From the NCBI GenBank assembly GCA_964588995.1, contig CAZPQM010000003.1, positions 130,253-194,252 on the forward strand: 64,000 nt of DNA, given 5' to 3'. Below the pieces are notes generated by a model. That model had not been told where the DNA came from, ran no database searches, and worked only from the letters and a program-made list of their open reading frames with translations. This DNA comes from CAZPQM01 sp964588995 (GTDB lineage: Bacteria; Pseudomonadota; Alphaproteobacteria; Rickettsiales; UBA8987). Below, one piece after another: positions 60,109 through 64,000 of the stretch. Each line of letters opens with the position of its first letter. Within the stretch, counting starts at the first letter, position 1. The position numbers and the translations under genes are program-made.

Positions 60109-60771
60109 TCACGCTACCCCCGCAAGCTTATGCGTTTGCAGCGACAACAACGCGCCATAGCGCTTCACCAGTTTCCGCGCATGGGCGAGGTTCGCTGCGT
60201 TCTTAAGCGGGTCATATTCATCCATCGCCTGGATGTAGACCGGAATCGCGTGATCGGACTGCCCGACTTCTGCAATATCCTGATAGAGCGGATCGCTTGC
60301 GGAGACGATAAATTTCAGTGCATCTATATGGGGCAGCAGGTCCGGGCGGATCGGATGATAGCCCCTGCCGGTATGTTTGGGCGAGCAGATGATTTCCACC
60401 GCATCTGGCAATTTCCGGTATAGCGTGCCGTTGGTTTCAATCTGCACACGATAGCCCAGCCTGATCAGCGCTGCACAAAGCGGGTGAATCTCCTGCCGCA
60501 GCGGTTCGCCTCCGGTAATCACAACCAGTCGCTCCTCCTGTTGGCGGCAAGTGGCGACCTGATTCAGCACCGCCTCTAATGACATCGCTTCAAATGTTTC
60601 AAACTCCGTATCGCAAAAGCTGCAGGCAAGATTACAGCCGCCAAGCCGGATAAAAATGGCAGGGAATCCTGTGTTCGGCCCTTCTCCCTGAAAGGTCGGA
60701 AAGATTTCCTGCACATACAACGTACTACCGTCGCCTTTTACCGGCGGTCGCTTGGGATTTTGACCAAACAT
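60109..60771 (-). CDS. queE: 7-carboxy-7-deazaguanine synthase
   Basis: The protein has 220 residues. The radical-SAM motif C46-x3-C50-x2-C53 lies in RLGGCNLACSFCDTEFETF. EIFPTFQGEGPNTGFPAIF upstream, GGEPLRQE and QIETNGTLYRKLP are family signatures. It makes the deazaguanine ring from carboxytetrahydropterin. Upstream of queC on the same strand, interrupted by the family B element. Confidence 0.95.
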   Translation of the reverse strand: MFGQNPKRPPVKGDGSTLYVQEIFPTFQGEGPNTGFPAIFIRLGGCNLACSFCDTEFETFEAMSLEAVLNQVATCRQQEERLVVITGGEPLRQEIHPLCAALIRLGYRVQIETNGTLYRKLPDAVEIICSPKHTGRGYHPIRPDLLPHIDALKFIVSASDPLYQDIAEVGQSDHAIPVYIQAMDEYDPLKNAANLAHARKLVKRYGALLSLQTHKLAGVA

Positions 60772-60852
60772 TGTAGTTTACCTGATGCTCCTGATTGACA
60801 AGGCGCTGTTATAGCACTAAATCAGGTAAAAATCAAAGCAGGTAGATAGATT

Positions 60853-61011
60853 ATGGCAAACGCGCCGGAAGTGGTCAAAGTCGATAGCCGCGAAGTCAGT
60901 TGCGACGGCGGTAAGCATTACGGCCATCCAAAGGTTTATCTGGAAATCGCCCCCGGCGAGACCTCTGTTGTTTGCCCTTATTGCAGCCGGGAATTTCACT
61001 TAAAAACGTAA
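60853..61011 (+). CDS. NDUFS6-like zinc-finger small protein
   Basis: The protein has 52 residues: MANAPEVVKVDSREVSCDGG, then KHYGHPKVYLEIAPGETSVV and CPYCSREFHLKT. The C-x-x-x-H...C-x-x-C pattern matches the zf-CHCC family related to complex I subunit NDUFS6, usual in Alphaproteobacteria. It binds zinc and is thought to aid respiratory complex assembly. GGTAGATAGATT precedes the ATG. Confidence 0.85.
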   Translation: MANAPEVVKVDSREVSCDGGKHYGHPKVYLEIAPGETSVVCPYCSREFHLKT

Positions 61012-61145
61012 GTCCAATTTACACGCTATCGTAATATTTATCAGCGCATTAACTATTTTTTTTCAAAAATCGGTTTTTCATTAACGTTGTATTAACCTTT
61101 CTATGCTACAGTTATAAGAGTTGCATGGGGGAATGAGGAGCGTAA

Positions 61146-61598
61146 ATGCACAAAACCGGACTGGCAGTGGTAATCATGGGGGTGGTACTCACTGCCTGTT
61201 CCGGCAAGGAATCAGTAAAGGTGCAATCCCTTCAAAAGAAGGATAAGCACCTTTCCTGTTCCGAGGTGATGCTCGAAATCAACGAGGCGGAATTCTACCG
61301 CCGCACTGCAGAAAAAAATAAAACACCCGGCGTTAGCACGCTGTTGATGCCGCTCGGCTACATCTCAACCTATATGGATGCGGAGAACGCCAAGGGTGCC
61401 GCCGATGCGCGTATTGACTACCTGAACCGGATATATGAAATTCTGCGCTGTGATGAGCAGGCGCATGCGTCCCGGCCTGAGCATCGCGCGCAGGCGGCTG
61501 GTGCGCAGCCTGTTTCCGGCATTCCATCCGGCTATGTGCTCGTTCCGAAAGAGCGTGTCATGATCGAAGCCGATGGCGAAACGCTGAGTTATTGGTAA
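61146..61598 (+). CDS. Hypothetical lipoprotein
   Basis: The protein has 150 residues with signal peptide ending VLTAC (lipobox Cys18). The mature part contains HLSCSEVMLEINEAEFYRRT, TLLMPLGYISTYMDAENAKG and LNRIYEILRCDEQAHA. Two further Cys (about 37 and 101) may pair. GGAATGAGGAGCG precedes the ATG. No family assigned. Confidence 0.65.
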   Translation: MHKTGLAVVIMGVVLTACSGKESVKVQSLQKKDKHLSCSEVMLEINEAEFYRRTAEKNKTPGVSTLLMPLGYISTYMDAENAKGAADARIDYLNRIYEILRCDEQAHASRPEHRAQAAGAQPVSGIPSGYVLVPKERVMIEADGETLSYW

Positions 61599-61607
61599 GC
61601 AATTGAA

Positions 61608-62588
61608 TTACATGCTGCAACCTTCTTCCTTCGCAGCATCATGTTCCTTATGGACATGCTCCTTATTTAAGGCATAGCCAGGTGAGGCCGTTACGGCATC
61701 GGCAACCTCAACATCCTGTGCCCTTACGCTTAAACTGAGGTTCGAGCTTGGCAATTCAATTGCTTGTAAAGGAATGCCCTCAAGAGGTTCTATCGCACTT
61801 GCTTGTCTAACATATGTATCCGGTCCTTTGCTATCAGGCCAATCGCGAAGTTCTGTATAATAATCAGTTATTTTTCTAAAGTCGTCGATAGCTATTTTTA
61901 AAACGAGTTCCTTTTCTAAATAATATTTTTCGATTTCTGCCCCACCGCGTAACATTTGACCAGGATCAATTGGCATTGTGCCTTCCACGTACCCATTCAG
62001 CTGTTCTCTGCTTATTTTTGGGTGCAGGCGGCGTGATATATCATCCTTACCCATAATATCATCGATGATGTCTCCGCATACGGCTAGTGCCTCCTCTTCA
62101 GGATTGGTAAGGTCTAGGGATTCTACCCCCTCAGGTACCAGCTCGCTGTACATAGCTGGTAGATCAGCAACGAAGTTTCTCTCTTCCACGCTTGGGGCTA
62201 CCTCGCCTGGTTTGACAACCCCATTGAGTGCGCATTCAGTTCGTAACGTAGTTAAATCGTTCAGATCTTCTAGGGCCGCATTAAATTCAGCAAGATTCGC
62301 TGCTGTCAGTCCTTCTTTTTTTAACCCCTCTAGGGTAACTAAAGTCTTATCGATTTCCGCGTTTATAAACGCCGCTACTTCCGGTATGTGCGGGTCAATA
62401 TCAGAAGAAAAGTCTAAGGAGGCTTCAGGATCATCAATATCGAAAGGATGTTAGATTTCGTATGCCTTGTCGACGTAATTAAAAACTAGACCAGTTACAT
62501 CCCGCAGCTCCTGGTTATCCGCATTATAGCTTTGAATAGAGGCTACTACCTCATCTCGTAATTGTTCAATGTTTTCGTTATCTGACAT
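61608..62588 (-). pseudogene. Acidic hypothetical protein gene broken by one in-frame TAA
   Basis: From ATG 62588 a 45-residue frame (MSDNENIEQLRDEVVASIQS and following) ends at TAA 62451-62453. The same frame stays open beyond it for 281 codons to the stop at 61608, including HPFDIDDPEASLDFSSDIDP, LEGLKKEGLTAANLAEFNAA and the GTG-started part from 62189. Read as one chain it is an acidic, mainly helical protein of about 325 residues. A single base change would restore it. Re-initiation could instead make two proteins. Function unknown. Confidence 0.6.
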
Positions 62589-62770
62589 GCACTTACCATA
62601 ACACATAAAAGTTAATATAATATTAATAAAAAGTCAGTTTTTGCATAAAATCCTGAAAAAACATCAAAAAGTAACTGTAAGTTCAGTCTATTAGCGTTAT
62701 CGCCTAAAAATACGCTTGCATGTAAGCGCGTTATTATATAAAAGCGGTGCTCCAATGCATACTGCATTGC

Positions 62771-62847
62771 GCGGGTGTAGCTCAGACGGTTAGAGCGCCG
62801 GCCTGTCACGCCGGAGGTCGCGGGTTCGATCCCCGTCACTCGCGCCA
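62771..62847 (+). tRNA. tRNA-Asp (anticodon GUC)
   Basis: A complete 77-base cloverleaf: acceptor GCGGGTG pairs with CACTCGC, the anticodon loop is CTGTCAC giving GUC, T loop TTCGATC, and encoded CCA at the 3' end. Two further copies of its 3' half follow at 62930-62970 and 63053-63093. Confidence 0.97.
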
Positions 62848-63093
62848 CTTCTTCATAATTTCCAGATAGACAAATCTAGCCACGCGGCGTGACGAAATAT
62901 TATTTAGGGAGCGCGCCTCCGCGCGCGGGCACGCCGGAGGTTGCGGGTTCGATCCCCGTCACTCGCGCCACTTCTTCATAATTTCCAGATAGACAAATCT
63001 AGCCACGCGGCGTGACGAAATATTATTTAGGGAGCGCGCCTCCACGCGCGGGCACGCCGGAGGTTGCGGGTTCGATCCCCGTCACTCGCGCCA
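62807..63093 (+). repeat. 123-bp tandem repeat of the tRNA-Asp 3' half
   Basis: The 41 bases from the anticodon stem to CCA (62807-62847) recur at 62930-62970 and 63053-63093, exactly 123 bases apart, with one base change in the T stem (GGTCGCGGG to GGTTGCGGG). The 82-base spacers after copies 1 and 2 are almost identical (one difference, CCGCG versus CACG). The D arm and acceptor 5' half are absent from both extra copies. Confidence 0.95.
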
Positions 63094-63371
63094 TTTTTTG
63101 ATTGCTCCTGCTCCGCACTACTGTGCTGCGCAATGAGCCTAACGCGCATTCGCGCGACTAAAGAGCGCGGACTACTGTCTTCGGTTCTATATTTTTTCAT
63201 CCGTCATTGCGAGCGACCAACGGGAGCGCGGCAATCTGGTGCCACGATCCCGAGACTGCCGCGGTCGTTTCACTCCCTCGCAGTGACGAAGAGGTGAGCC
63301 CGCCACAATAAAAAACCCACAAAAAAGCCGGCTACCTGCCGGCCTTTCGCGTTCCTATCGTGCCAGAAGCG
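63094..63371. repeat. Repeat-rich gap downstream of the tRNA array
   Basis: This stretch holds no gene. 63131-63174 is a family C repeat (CAATGAGCCTAACGCGCATT, then GACTAAAGAGCGCGGACTAC). 63203-63288 is a complete family A palindrome (GTCATTGCGAGCGACCAACG to CCTCGCAGTGACG). A minus-strand terminator lies at 63321-63343. Confidence 0.75.
63321..63343 (-). terminator. Rho-independent terminator (minus strand)
   Basis: GCCGGC/GCCGGC stem with 5-base loop (63327-63343); the A-run at 63321-63326, plus another at about 63309-63316, gives T-runs on the minus strand, downstream of the 63372-63617 gene. Confidence 0.8.
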
Positions 63372-63617
63372 CTATTTATACAGCATATAATAATGCGCAT
63401 CATTATCGGTAATGGTACGGTTTTCCGAAACATCCGCCGCCGGGAATGCACTGCGGGAAGAAGCATCATCCATGGCTGCCGTTCCGCCAAAGAGCCCGTG
63501 TACGTCCTCTCCCAGCGCCAGCACGGCGAGCGCGAGCCCGACCGCGAAAATAGCGCTCAAGTACAGCACCGTGTTGCTCAATGTTTCAGAAAAGTGGGGG
63601 GTAGGTAGAGTCTGCAT
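63372..63617 (-). CDS. Small membrane protein with one helix
   Basis: The protein has 81 residues. One membrane helix (NTVLYLSAIFAVGLALAVLA, about 15-35) is followed by a polar tail (SAFPAADVSENRTITDNDAH). The ATG has a perfect AAGGAGG ribosome site, and a strong terminator is found downstream, so it is a real gene. No family recognised. Confidence 0.7.
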   Translation of the reverse strand: MQTLPTPHFSETLSNTVLYLSAIFAVGLALAVLALGEDVHGLFGGTAAMDDASSRSAFPAADVSENRTITDNDAHYYMLYK

Positions 63618-64000
63618 GACAAACCTCCTTTTCAGCTAACGGTTGAGGAACCTTTGTAACCAAGGGTTCCATAGGGGGATCGTGATGTTACCATATTAAC
63701 GATAAAAGGCAAGCGGAAATCGACATTTCCCATAACGTAGATTATTGTATTATCAATGACTTAGGGATAATAGTTGGAGTAGCCTGTTATGCTCTGCGAG
63801 GCACCTGCCGAGCGCGGGAATCTCTTTGCGCCAGATCCCCATGTCGGCAGCGGCCTCCATGAGGATGACGAGCCTGTCGGCTCTCGCGATGACGGGGATC
63901 ATGAGCATAGGAATGCACAGCAGGGACATACTAATAATTCCTCTTTCATTACCGCATAGAGTATGGTACAATACAACTGTTTTGTAACTCCCCGTTCAAA
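63618..64000. other. Window end: gene-free by my reading
   Basis: The 383 bases show an inverted repeat GGAACCTTTG...CAAGGGTTCC at about 63650-63671, upstream of the 63372-63617 gene (possible leader hairpin). Degenerate family A modules lie at about 63805-63900 (GGATGACGAGCC, GCGATGACGGGG). A minus-strand frame at 63753-63971 overlaps these repeats and is not called. Confidence 0.4.

Noticed and set aside
59888..60112. Minus-strand frame of 74 residues between queE and queC
   Set aside because: It lies wholly inside the family B element and translates its inverted repeats.
7958..62588. Reassignment of TAA as a sense codon (two interrupted frames)
   Set aside because: Many intact genes end in TAA at their normal length (for example nadK, flgI, gatC), so TAA is a stop here.
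62612..62848. Minus-strand frame of 78 residues containing ARVTGIEPATSGVTGRRSNR
   Set aside because: It is the antisense of tRNA-Asp; this peptide is a well-known false translation of tRNA genes.
62807..63093. CRISPR array
   Set aside because: Only three units, repeats contain tRNA sequence, spacers are nearly identical to each other and no cas gene is near.
63753..63971. Minus-strand frame of 72 residues near the window end
   Set aside because: Overlaps degenerate family A modules, has no ribosome site and no recognisable domain; left uncalled.
62771..64000. Integrated genomic island at tRNA-Asp
   Set aside because: No integrase, and the sequence after the array holds only repeats and one small gene; an island beyond the window cannot be excluded.

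Overview
The window is a gene-dense stretch of about 49% GC chromosome with only short intergenic gaps. It reads as a free-living or facultative alphaproteobacterium with a polar-type flagellum. Evidence for this is FliX (known only from alphaproteobacterial flagellar hierarchies), a DksA without the classical four zinc cysteines, ElbB, the NDUFS6-like zinc-finger protein, GatCAB, and argH/lptM/lysA in one transcription unit. Biosynthesis is broad (thiamine, ubiquinone, arginine, lysine, NAD(P), queuosine, dTDP-sugars), so this is not a strongly reduced endosymbiont. However, the many palindromic repeats, some of them inside genes, resemble what is seen in Rickettsiales-like lineages. I cannot fix the order from sequence reading alone.

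Layout. 1-5.8 kb: thiG end, a GT39-type membrane glycosyltransferase, an XRE regulator, ubiD, a parDE module and a ketopantoate-reductase-like gene. 5.9-9.7 kb: bolA-grxD-DUF4174-nadD, a second parDE whose toxin carries a nonsense codon, elbB and dksA. 9.8-18 kb: a flagellar block, with fliX divergent from flgI-flgJ-flgN-flgK-flgL-fliW-fliB and a good sigma-54 promoter ahead of flgI. 18-24 kb: rfbA, a lipoprotein, rfbB, then exbB-exbD-exbD-tonB. 24-30 kb: one long minus-strand unit, argH-lipoprotein-lptM-arylsulfotransferase-small membrane protein-sulfotransferase-lysA. 30-33 kb: tlpA-like, receiver protein, degenerate Hpt-like protein, nadK and a 46-residue small gene. 33-36.8 kb: a protease-RimK fusion, a phytase-like protein and small lipoproteins. 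36.9-43.3 kb: an isolated flgC-like gene, gatC-gatA-(four-helix protein)-gatB, small membrane proteins, a HAD phosphatase and tsaC. 43.4-48 kb: an unrecognised 1155-residue protein immediately before flhB. 48-54 kb: histidine kinase, divergent queD, Sel1 and J-domain proteins, a flippase-like membrane protein, a redoxin and argG. 55-61 kb: dnaE with two in-frame repeat-like insertions, queC and queE. 61-64 kb: lipoprotein, a gene broken by one TAA, tRNA-Asp followed by two tandem copies of its 3' half, and repeats.

How the genes fit together. The flagellar genes form a late-structural module: P-ring, rod-binding protein, chaperone, hook-associated proteins, and then FliW and FliB, which act on flagellin. 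FlhB is far away. ArgG and ArgH, QueC/QueE/QueD, and RfbA/RfbB are partial pathway sets. Only RfbA and RfbB lie close together.

Most unusual features. (1) A 124-bp element with perfect 22-bp terminal inverted repeats sits in frame inside dnaE, with relatives in nearby intergenic DNA. (2) The 3' half of tRNA-Asp is repeated with an exact 123-bp period. (3) A 1155-residue protein has two long Gly/Ala-rich hydrophobic segments and stands beside flhB. (4) Two otherwise open reading frames are each interrupted by a single in-frame TAA. (5) Several proteins lack key residues: ExbD Asp to Asn, QueD zinc ligands, and an Hpt phospho-histidine. No transposase, integrase, prophage or CRISPR array was seen.
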